A stretch of 24,418 nucleotides of DNA, from NCBI GenBank assembly GCA_003427395.1, contig BFEA01000111.1, positions 650,957 to 675,374 of the forward strand. Direction: 5' to 3'. This document shows positions 1 to 9,237 of this stretch, in pieces. The number at the start of each line of letters is the position of its first letter. The first letter of the stretch is position 1. Origin of the DNA: Chara braunii (lineage: Eukaryota; Streptophyta; Charophyceae; Charales; Characeae). The position numbers and the translations under genes were made by a program. The notes below the pieces were generated by a model that saw only the letters and a list, made by a program, of their open reading frames with translations, searched no databases and had not been told where the DNA came from.

Positions 1-478
1 GTCCCCATGTTTAAAACCTGCCCCCTCTCTACCATGACTCCTCCCCCCTACTCCAACAACTGCACCACGCCACACTTGATGATCCTAGGATTACCAACCA
101 CCAAAACAATACCCCATGCTATCAAACTACCAAAACCATCACCCATACCACTATTGCGAAACAATACGAACTCTTTTGAGATCGACTGAACATCGTATAT
201 GAGCCAAACTGCTCAAAGCATCCAATATTGTATGATTTACTAACAAAAAAACCACAACCGCGGATTCGCATGACCCATAATACAAGCCCTTCATACATCG
301 CCTTCACGCACCAAACGTTACTATACACGGTAAGATATGACCACTTCGCTCTCGATCAACGAAACATGTATTGCTAAAGACTACTCCCCTCATGTACTGC
401 AGTAATATTCTGCGCAAAACACCAGTACCTCGACCCACCGATTACCGTGCATGAAAGTATAAACATAGATTGCCACCG
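1..478. other. A/C-rich DNA, no gene seen
   Basis: The plus strand is rich in A and C and poor in G. Short open frames (7-189 plus, 122-328 minus) have no recognisable motif and look like chance. No RNA gene or repeat was seen. Confidence 0.5.
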
Positions 479-1027
479 CTAATAACCCTCGTATTCCTTA
501 ATTTCGCCCCATAAACCCGGACGTGCGAGGGAATCTCCGACCGAGACGCCCCATCCGGCTGTCGGCACTATATTCCCCCCATGCTCTACCGCCAGTGCAA
601 TTACCAATGCTCTCAATATATGGAGCAATACATCCTGCCCATCTTCAGAAGGTTCAATAGGAATCTCCGTGCCAATCCGATGCAGGAAGAAACGCAGAGA
701 AACTAAAGCCCCACGTAAGTAAGAAAAGACGGTGCCCACACGAAGTACCATCTGACCGTTCAGATTAATATCATAAGAACACGTCATCGACCGACCTTCT
801 GGAGATGTCCCCCATGGCTCCACACCAACCGGAGAATCACGAAGATGCACGCGCTCCAAAATCAGTATCGTATCCTCAAACACGACGCCATGATAAACCA
901 CGGAGAACTCCATCCTCCGCTCCTCCTGATGGAAGTCACCTATACCTGTCCAATCAACACAAGACCAACACCAATATGACAGCCTCGCACTCCCACCCAC
1001 TCCACAACCAATAATAAAACAAATCAA
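479..1027 (-). CDS. hypothetical protein, possibly an exon or TE fragment
   Basis: A 182-codon minus-strand frame runs from an ATG to a stop. I do not recognise it. The middle part (about residues 40-165) has an ordinary mix of hydrophobic and charged residues, for example EDTILILERVHL and GTEIPIEPSEDG, rather than the P/T/H-rich bias of chance frames in this A/C-rich DNA. The first 30 or so residues are Cys/Trp-rich and look like read-through upstream of a real start or splice site. No transmembrane segment, zinc finger or enzyme motif is evident. It lies left of the adapter junction at 1459, so it may not belong to the same locus as the rest of the window. It could be a host exon, part of a mobile element, or chance. 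Confidence 0.2.
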   Translation of the reverse strand: MICFIIGCGVGGSARLSYWCWSCVDWTGIGDFHQEERRMEFSVVYHGVVFEDTILILERVHLRDSPVGVEPWGTSPEGRSMTCSYDINLNGQMVLRVGTVFSYLRGALVSLRFFLHRIGTEIPIEPSEDGQDVLLHILRALVIALAVEHGGNIVPTAGWGVSVGDSLARPGLWGEIKEYEGY

Positions 1028-1458
1028 CCCCCCAGCATAGCCTCCTACCGAGAGATTCTACAACCACATGCGCACAACAACAAGCTCTGGTGCACACTAT
1101 CAGAGTATACAACACAAAAACACACTATGCAAATCTTGCAACATCCTGCACGGCAGCCCAAAGAAAGTCCCTTCCCCTTTTATATTTTTACCGTAACCAC
1201 GCACGCTAGAAAATCGTCCCTGAAAGTCTAAACATCAACCGCAATCCTGTTTCCTAGTTGAACCCCGGACCAAACCAGAAGATACATGAACAACTAAAAC
1301 AAAGCAATCCATAAAAAACTAACCTATAAACTACCACAAAACGCACACGCATGCGACGCAACCATCCACCCATAAACGGGTTCCTCCCCCACCTCCCCCA
1401 TACCCTTTAACACAAAATGGCCACCACGAACGTCTAATCACGTACGATGCTGTAAAAT
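1028..1458. other. A/C-rich DNA up to the adapter junction, no gene seen
   Basis: No supported gene, RNA or repeat was seen. The stretch ends directly at the synthetic adapter. Confidence 0.5.
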
Positions 1459-1496
1459 CTGTCTCTTATACACATCTAGATGTGTATAAGAGACAG
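1459..1496. other. Nextera/Tn5 mosaic-end junction (artefact)
   Basis: The 19-bp Tn5 mosaic end CTGTCTCTTATACACATCT is followed at once by its exact reverse complement, AGATGTGTATAAGAGACAG, with no mismatch over 38 bp. This head-to-head pair is known as the junction adapter of circularised Nextera mate-pair libraries. It is almost certainly synthetic sequence left in the assembly. Sequence at 1-1458 and at 1497 onward may therefore come from places several kb apart, or from a chimeric read. Confidence 0.97.
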
Positions 1497-1606
1497 GGTA
1501 TGTGATGGGGTGTGAACCGACAGTCTGTAGAGTTTTCCATCTGGTGTGGGTGAGTGATAGTCTACTTTGATTTTGGTTAAGGTAGATTATCATTTACAGT
1601 GTAATC

Positions 1607-1694
1607 AGTGAGGGGATTCTGCAGACTGTTGAGGGTTCAGCCTCCTGATGAGTCAGTGAAACTCTGACGAAACAGTTTGTCACAGCCCCTCGTT
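1607..1694 (+). ncRNA. type III hammerhead self-cleaving ribozyme
   Basis: All conserved core parts are present in order. Stem III 5' strand is 1621-1628. The cleavage triplet is G1628-U1629-U1630 (GUU, an allowed NUH). Stem I is GAGG 1631-1634 with CCTC 1641-1644, closing loop GTTCAG. The core CTGATGA is 1645-1651. Stem II is GTCAG 1652-1656 with CTGAC 1664-1668, loop TGAAACT. GAAA is 1669-1672. Stem III 3' strand is 1673-1680 (8 bp, including G-U pairs). After a 5/5 internal loop stem III continues as GAGGGG 1610-1615 with CCCCTC 1686-1691, plus up to three further pairs. Stem III is the open helix, which defines type III, the form found in viroid-like RNAs and plant retrozymes. Predicted cleavage is after 1630. 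Only one copy is present; a full retrozyme would have two, and the adapter 111 bp upstream may have cut the other away. Confidence 0.85.
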
Positions 1695-2060
1695 TGTTGT
1701 CCTCTTCTCTCTCTCTGCCTACGGTTTACCGGGCAGTTCTATTTGTGACGATATATATAAAATATAAAATGAAAAATAATAATAAATTAATAAATTAAAA
1801 ATAAATTAATAAATAAATAAATAAATAAAAAAATTTAAAAAAATAATAATAATATTCAAAAATAAAAAATATATATATATAAAATATAAAAATAAAATAA
1901 TAAAATAATAAAATAATAATAAAAATAAATGAATAAATAGATATAAAAATATAAATATAAATCATCCTAAGACAAAAAAAAAATAATTTTAAAAATAAAA
2001 ATAAAAACATATAGCTTCGTTTTTAAAAAAAAATAAAAAATGAATAATTAACCTTTCCGT
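1695..2060. repeat. AT-rich low-complexity tract
   Basis: From about 1750 to 2060 the sequence is almost only A and T, in AATAAATAAA- and ATATATA-like runs. The minus-strand frame across 1795-2010 (F/Y/I-rich) is a composition artefact. The tract lies just downstream of the hammerhead; 1695-1750 is a short CT-rich spacer. Confidence 0.85.
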
Positions 2061-2649
2061 CTTTTAGCACAATGATAATGATGCCGCTACGATACGCAGA
2101 CACGAGTGACTACACAGGAATAGCTGTCATCGAGCTATCCCTAACCTGAATTTGCCTTGGAGAATGACGTAGACAGTGGAAGAATGGAGCAGGGGTGCGA
2201 TGAGATGGTGGCCGCTCCGAAGGGGTTCAATCTCCTTGAGAAGAACGAGAGAGATACGGGGACGACTGATAATCCGCACCGTCATATCAGAACTGTCAGA
2301 ACTGTCACCCGACCAACGTTTTTTTACTACAGATACATAACACTGTTGGGTCATGACAACGTACGTAACCCATCTGAATGAAGAACTTAAGACGAACGAG
2401 GTGAATATATTAACAAACATCGACTCCCGGGAAAATAAGATGATAGACTTCCCACTGCAATTTGGCATGACGCAGAACCGTTGAAAAAAAACGCCGACAC
2501 AACTCTTCAACCTTGACCAGGCCTACCCACTCTAGGCGAAGACTCATACTTCGGACGTAGTGTTACTCGCATCTTCATACCCTTTGGACCTTAGATGCAG
2601 TATATCATAACACTCTTAAGAAAAGAATCGGCGTACTTTTGTTTTTTGC
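2061..2649. other. no supported gene; short ORFs on both strands
   Basis: A 127-codon minus-strand frame (2127-2510) overlaps a 74-codon plus-strand frame (2157-2381). Neither has a motif I recognise and neither has splice-site context, so both are left uncalled. Confidence 0.4.
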
Positions 2650-4470
2650 GACTTGCTGCTTTCTGGCAAGAACGCTAAATAAGTGGGTCGCGATTTTTTG
2701 TGGAATCAGGTTCTCATCCTGATGATGGTCATCGATGCATTGCACTAATTTGGTACCTGGTGATAATCATATCTTTGGTGGGATTAAAAATACAAGCACG
2801 GATGCCGTTACTTTGGTGTTACGCCTACCCATCGGTGCTCGGAAAGAGGTAGATAGGATTCAAATATTAGATAGTTCTCTAAAAAATGTACGTGGTTTAT
2901 CATCTATGTCTTCTATTTGGCCTTGGCCCATTTAGAGGAATCAACGACTGAATCTTCTCCTTTAACTGGCTGAGCGCTACGACGATGATGATTGAGAAAG
3001 AGCTTTCCGCACTAATTTGCTGCGACTGTTTAACGTGAATTGAAACTCCGATTAAGCCGCTTACGACTCACTGCTTTCCGACGAGAACCCTAAATAGATA
3101 GGTCTTGGGTTAGTCGTAGAACTAGGTTCTCATCCTGATGATAACCGTCGACGTTTTGCCTTAATTTGGTACCTGGTAATACTGATTTAATTGGTTGAAC
3201 TGAAAATACAAGTATGCTAGAATTCGTTATTGCGGCATTACGCCTGCTCACCGGTGCCCGGACAGAGGTAGATAGGGTTCGAATAGTAAGACAGTTTTCT
3301 GAGAAGTTCACGTCCTAATCATGTATATTTACTGATTAGCCTTGGCCTGGTTAAGAAGAATCACCGAATGAATCATTCTCTTTAGTAGCTGGACGCTCTT
3401 TTCGATTAATTGAGCATTCCGTCGAAACCAGGATAGTGTTTGAGACAGAGCTTAGCGCACTATCTTGGCGCGACTAGACAGCTCTGGCCGGACAGTTTGC
3501 GACTTGCTGTTTTCCGGTGAAAACATTAAATAGATGAGTGTTTTTTTTTCGTAGAACTGGGTTCCCATCTTGATGATGGTTGTCGATGCTTTGCCCTACT
3601 TTGGTACCTAGTGATAATAGTTTTTTTGATGGTTTTGAAAATACAAGTACACTAGATGCTGATTGTTTGGTGTTACGTCTACCCATCAGTGCCCAGACAG
3701 AGATGAATAAGGTTCGAATAATAACATTTTTTTCTGAGAAGTGTACATGTTAATCATCTATAATCTCTGATTACCCTTGACCCATTTAGAGGAATCAACG
3801 GCTAAATCATTTCCTTTAATTGACGGGACGCTCGTTTCTTTGACTGATTGAGCATTTTATGATGATGATTGAAAAAAGAGCTTAGCGCACTGATTCGTTG
3901 TGACTGGATAGGGCGAATTGAAATTTTGTTATGTCGTTTCCGAGTCGCTGCTTTTTCGGCGAGAACGGTAAATAGGTACGTCTTGGGTCTTCGTGGAACT
4001 GGGTATGCATCTTAATGATGGCTATCGATGGTTTGCCCTAATTTGGTACCTTGTGATTATAGTAGATAGGTTTCTAAAAAAATTACGTTCTAATCATGTA
4101 TATTTTCTGATTAGCTTTGGCCTAGTTAGATCAACGGTTGAATCACCTTTTTTACTAGCCGGACAGTTCCTTCGAATGAAACCAGGATAGTAATTGAGAT
4201 CACCGCACTGATTCGTAGCGATTGGATAGCTGTGGCCGGACCCTTTTTGCGACTTGCTGTTGTCCGGCGAGAACGTTAAATAGGTGGTTATCGAGTTTTT
4301 TGTGGAACTGGGTTCGCATCTTGATGATGGTCGTCGATGCTTTGCCCTAATTTGGTACATGGAGATACTGACTTATTTGGTTGGATTGAAAATACAAATG
4401 CACTAGTTTTCTTTATTGTGGTGTCACGCCTACCCTTCGGAGCCTGGACAAGGCATAGATATTCGTATTA
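2650..4470. repeat. five-copy diverged tandem repeat, unit about 420 bp
   Basis: Copies start at about 2650, 3065, 3501, 3942 and 4251, at the landmark GACTTGCTGC or a variant. Other landmarks recur in the same order: GAGAACGNTAAATAGGT-like, TGGAACTGGGTTC-like, CATCTTGATGATGG-like, AATTTGGTACCTGGT-like, GAAAATACAAG-like and TAGGAATCAACG-like blocks. Spacings are 415, 436, 441 and 309 bp. The fourth copy lacks roughly 110-130 bp after its GTACC block, and the fifth is partial. Copies differ by many substitutions and small indels, so the array is old. Short frames inside single copies (for example 2735-2935 plus, 3090-3311 minus) are not conserved as open frames between copies, so I see no protein. 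Confidence 0.85.
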
Positions 4471-5283
4471 GAAAGTTGGGTAAAAACAATAATAATAATA
4501 TAAGTAACAATTAAAAAACACTTAAAATATAAACTCACAATTCTCATCCCTTTTTTTACCTATACTTATACAAAAACTTTTTTCACAAAGAAATAATACG
4601 TACGATAAAAAAATGCCTGCCAATACTATATTTACCCCTATATCACGATACTAACTAGTAAAACCTAAAAAATGGCTGAACACCCATGGTTGAATAAGCC
4701 AATATAATACCTAAATATCCTAATTACTGACACTAAGGATCGCAGACCCAACGAACCTTTCCATCAATACAACATCACACACATAACTAAGCTCAAGCCG
4801 CACCTGACACTGCTTTTACCTAAACCTACCTCTTAATCAGACCCAGCACTATAGATCCTTCCCAACTACTAACCTTCAAAATAGCAAGGCTCCCTCCAAG
4901 AATGCCCTCACAATCAGAACCCATCACATGAAAACTTAAGAAACACAAGACCTATGAAATGCCCAACCCCCTGAAAAAAACATCCCTACCAACACTGATC
5001 AACGATCACCCCCACATACAAAATAAAACAATAATAATAACACAACAGACTACACATGAATATGTAATTTCTACAACGCCATATTAACAGTAAACCAGTA
5101 ACTCGCCCTTTATTTAAAATCTATCCAAAACCCCTGACCAATCATAAACCACCCTTTTTCACAGACATCATTTCCTAACCCACACGGTTGTCCAAAAAAA
5201 AACCCTGCTTTTATAAAAAACATCTTGTACTAACAATACGTTTGAATCCGTCACATGCAGGATGAATCAGAAGCCAACAAGGG
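4471..5283. other. A/C- and A/T-rich DNA, no gene seen
   Basis: From about 4490 the plus strand becomes strongly A/C-rich, the same bias as the retroelement that follows. It could be the 5' untranslated part of that element, but no promoter, LTR or terminal repeat was identified. Confidence 0.4.
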
Positions 5284-7848
5284 ATGGCATCACGAGCTGC
5301 TGAGAAAGCCCGGCGATTCATCCACCTGGCACCCCCAAGCGTGCATGCGCAGATCGTCATGCTAGCCCTCCCGGAGCAAGTACTTAATCAAGTACATGAA
5401 GCCAGCAACGCGCAAGCCCCCTTCCTCATCGACAACCTTTCTCAGATTGGGCGATCATTGTTGCCAAGTGGCAAACACTCAGAGGAGAAGAGGGACCCAT
5501 CATCCAAACTTATGTCAAGGACATTGCCGCCATTCTCAAGCAAGCAGCACTGCAAAATCGGGAGATGGACAAGATTGTCGCAAAAACGGAAACGGTCATC
5601 CTTGACTTGCATAGCTTCAGCTCTGCGCACCTGAATGTCACAGGTGATGTCAACACCACTGACAACACTGACGAGCACAGACTACAAGTCATTGCACACC
5701 TCAACCCTTCACAAGCCGAAAAAGATTGGTATTTGAAGAGGCGGGCGGAAGGACAGCAACAAGCAGCCCAGCCTGTTGTCGTCACGCCCACCCCACGAAA
5801 AACCAACTTCTTCAGAATGGCGCCAGATGCACCATTCGTACCAGTCCAAACACCCAGGTGGATTGAAAGCATCAGCAGCAGATATGACAACAAGCTCTGG
5901 CTGCTTGATTCCTTCAATCACACTGCCCCCATCACTATCCAAGCATATGCGGCATTGGCTAACCTGTCGGAAGCGGATCTTGCCGAATGCAGAGAAGAGG
6001 CCCAAAAAGCCACCATCTGCAGAACAGCAATCGACGCCAACTTCCCGATCCTCGGACCTCTTGACAGTTCCAAATGTCCCAACTGCCACCCACTACTCCA
6101 CCAGAAGGCGGTCCAAAAACCTACTGCCGAGCTCCATGAGTTCAAGAAACTATGGAACTCCGCTAGACCGTATCTGAAGTGCAATTGCCCCATGCATGGA
6201 GGTGTGATCACATGGTTTGATCACATGCTATGGTTCTACATAGCAAACCTCGATATTTTTGAGGCTGATGTTCCGTCTGATATGATGAGGATGATGGAAC
6301 TTACTGACAAACTGCAGGATGAATGAAAAAAATATGTTAAGCTGCAAGTCACTTTCCTCTACATGCGCAGGCACATGATGAACCTGACGCATCTGCTGGT
6401 TGCTAACCCTCAATCCACTACTGACCAACTTGCGGATAGAGAACCATACAGGGAAATGTCGCTGGCCAAGAAGTTCCTGGCCACTCTGCTGCCTGCTGCA
6501 CACCAAACCCAAGACCCTCCACCTTCACTCACCAAGCGCAAGAACCACCCGACACCTGACATCATCCAACGTAGTCGCAACAGGCAAACCACCAACACGC
6601 TCACCACCCCAACCCATACCCCTTCACACACACCCACACAGCCAATGGCCCATATTGAACCCACCCATGCACCGGCAAACTCCGCCTTCCCTAACAACAC
6701 ACACACTCACCCCGCTCCACAGCCGCCTCCACCGATTGCACAACCACAACATACTACCCCCATCTCTGTACCCGCACCTTCCCACGCAATACCCACCACA
6801 GCAATGCACAACACACGAAGAGCAAAAAGAAACAACACTGCCCAAACCACAAAGAGATCGCAAAAGGGCAGATGACAGAAACGCAAGGAAAAGCTCATGG
6901 CAGCAAGAAGGGCACACAGCAACAGCAACCAAACAATGCACAGCAAGCCCCGCATCAGCCACCTCTCCAAACCACCAACCTGCACAACACAAATGCGCAG
7001 CACCCAAATCAACATGAACACCTGCAAGCACCACACCCACAACACCGCAACTCCCAACAGACCACTACACCAACAATACGCAATCCTCAGCAACCCATGA
7101 GCTCACAGCCTTAATCATCATAGCACAATCTACAGGCCCAACGGTTCCTGCAAACTGTTCTTGCAACAGCACAACAACTCCCTGCACCTGCACCCGCCAA
7201 CATTCGGTCTTCATCGGCACCCGCACTATCACAGAGTGTACAACGGTCCACAAGCTGGCTTCCCCCCATTCACCAATTCCTCATACACCACGCCCAACAG
7301 CAGGCAAATCAATCTACACCCCCCCCTCCGCAAGGTTCTCGTCGTCACAACCCTATTGTCCTTGGTTCACCGTCCTCTGACACACCCCCCAGAGCGCATA
7401 ACAACATCAGTTTACTTCTCCAGCAGTATGATGTCGAGTGCTCGCTAATCGATGCAAACCTTGACGACAGCTACTCGACTGACGCAGTCCAGGAAACTCC
7501 TGTGCCACAAACAACTAACAAAAACACTAGGAGGAATCTTGTCAACGACTACAGCCACAACCCACTGTCACTCACTGATTTCTGAATCTACGCATCTACT
7601 CATCGCTCATAACACGGCTTTGAGACGCTGGGAGACTGCATAAGACGTCATTACCAAGACCCAGGAGGACAGACCTCTTCCACGATTGCATGGGATGCGA
7701 GTATGCCGACAATACAAGATCTGACGACTACAACAGCAGCAGCAAGAAGAAAAGGAGACCTCCAACCAGCAAGCACTCCCAAGACCCGCAGAAGATCCTA
7801 CTGAATGACCAAGTGGACTGCTACCACTGCAATGTTTTGTTCTTTTAA
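5284..7848 (+). pseudogene. gag-like ORF1 remnant with Cys/His motifs
   Basis: I do not recognise a named family; position and make-up suggest a nucleic-acid-binding ORF1. Readable coding runs through four frame segments. Frame 1 is used from ATG 5284 to about 5450. Frame 3 runs from there to 6875 with one in-frame TGA at 6324; natural-looking protein continues on both sides of the frame change, as in AIIVAKWQTLRGEEG. Frame 2 runs from 6872 to about 7668, with stops at 7112, 7121, 7583 and 7610. Frame 1 then runs to TAA 7846-7848. Visible features are CPNCH (6075-6089), KCNCPMH (6177-6197), a long P/T/H/Q-rich linker (about 6510-7430), an acidic stretch LIDANLDDSYS near 7445, and a tail with DCMGC (7684-7698) and DCYHC (7816-7830) that could bind zinc. 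Four or more stops and about three frameshifts mark it as a pseudogene. Confidence 0.55.
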
Positions 7849-9237
7849 AGAAAAAAGAGCCAGCAACCCCTAGACTTCAGGCGACGATTCAGTTTAGCAA
7901 CATAGCTCTACAAGCACAGCCTCGTTGCAAGCTAAAGCTAGCCCCCACTCCAAGTATGAGCATGATTAGCAAGGTTCAGGATAGGAATAACTCACATGCC
8001 AGATATGGTTTTACTCCACCGTTCTTCTCGGTCACCCCTCAGCATACAAAAGTCTCCCTCTTATAGTATATTATGCATGACGGTACTCGGTAGGATAGAC
8101 TTCAACCCCTGAACTCCTACGCCTCCCCAATTTCTTATCATCCTTATTTATTAATCATTATTATTATTATTTGATAATTATTCAGCTGGTTCCATTTAGT
8201 AATCGCCACCAAGTATAATTCTACCACTTGATTGGTTAAATCACAACTGTGTTCTTCAGAAATCAGCATTTTTTATCCCAAATTTGACCCCACCCTGAGG
8301 AAGTTTCTGGCCCCAAAAACAAAAACGTGGAGACCCTGCCCTGAATCTTGCTTGAGTTTTTAAATAAAATATACAAGAAACATGATCCAACAGCGGGCCT
8401 AGACGCCCGAACAGAAGGATAGTCATCTCTGATTTGCGCACTTGAATGATATCCTCATGTTCTTTTTTACTTTTTTCTTGTACTCGTATCCTAACTGCCC
8501 TGCCCTCTGCCTGAATGAGCTCATTAACAGAGAACACCCGCCACATAACCCCCCACTCTACACAGTGAAGCCCTCATACCCTCGTTTCCATGCTCCTTCC
8601 AACAATAAACGTCTCCCAAACATCCTTGACTATACTGCTTTGACGAATGCCCTCTATCACCCCTCCACCACACCCCTTCCTCAACCATCCCCGCATACAC
8701 CCTGTAGAGGTATCCCCAACCACACGTTCACACACACATCTTCCTATGACAGGAATTCGTCCATAAGGCCTTAGCCAGGAACCTGAAGTTTACGTGCCAA
8801 AAAAACAACTCATGAACCCAAATGTCCCATCTGCACTCCATATCCTGCTTACCTCCTCCCACCTAATCAACTGTTTGATTCACTACCGTACAACTCCATT
8901 CCTGCTCCTTAAACCCCCCCCCATGCATAAGGTCGACTCAAACCATCTCTACCATACCCCTCCTTCCCAGCAATCCCCCCACCCCTCAACCCTGTAGTCT
9001 GCCTTCTCTTTCTACCAAAACCCCCCCTGCACATTCTTACCGCCCCAACCCCGTGCCCTACGCACCCCCTCTGACCTCTCCTCTCGCTTACCCCCTGGAC
9101 CCTGTCCTCTAGCTGATGATTGCTCCGGCGCACACACCCCCTCTGGAAAAAAAAAACACCCCAGAAGAACCCCCCTCTCTCACAATCAGTAATTTCTTGT
9201 ACAGCACCAATGAAAACAACCATATGCACAGGCACTA
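7849..9237. other. spacer between the two retroelement ORFs, no gene seen
   Basis: C/A-rich DNA. Plus-strand frames at 8442-8774 and 8794-8997 are P/H/T/L-rich and lack motifs, so they look like composition artefacts. An N-terminal GIY-YIG endonuclease, if one was ever present, would be expected near the right end, but I cannot identify it. Confidence 0.45.

Noticed and set aside
1645-1691. Type I reading of the hammerhead with cleavage at GTC (1679-1681)
   Set aside because: A 2-bp stem III is possible, but bases 1641-1644 and 1682-1685 do not pair as stem I. The type III fold satisfies every helix.
1795-2010. Phe/Tyr/Ile-rich minus-strand membrane-like ORF
   Set aside because: It is a pure composition effect of the AT-only tract.
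3270-3290. GGTTCGAAT as a tRNA T-loop
   Set aside because: It lies in the tandem repeat without acceptor or anticodon stems; the copy near 3711 is the same repeat.
2650-4470. CTGATGA words inside the 420-bp repeats as further hammerheads
   Set aside because: No GAAA at the right distance, no stem II or stem III complement, and other copies have TTGATGA or CTTAATGATG instead.
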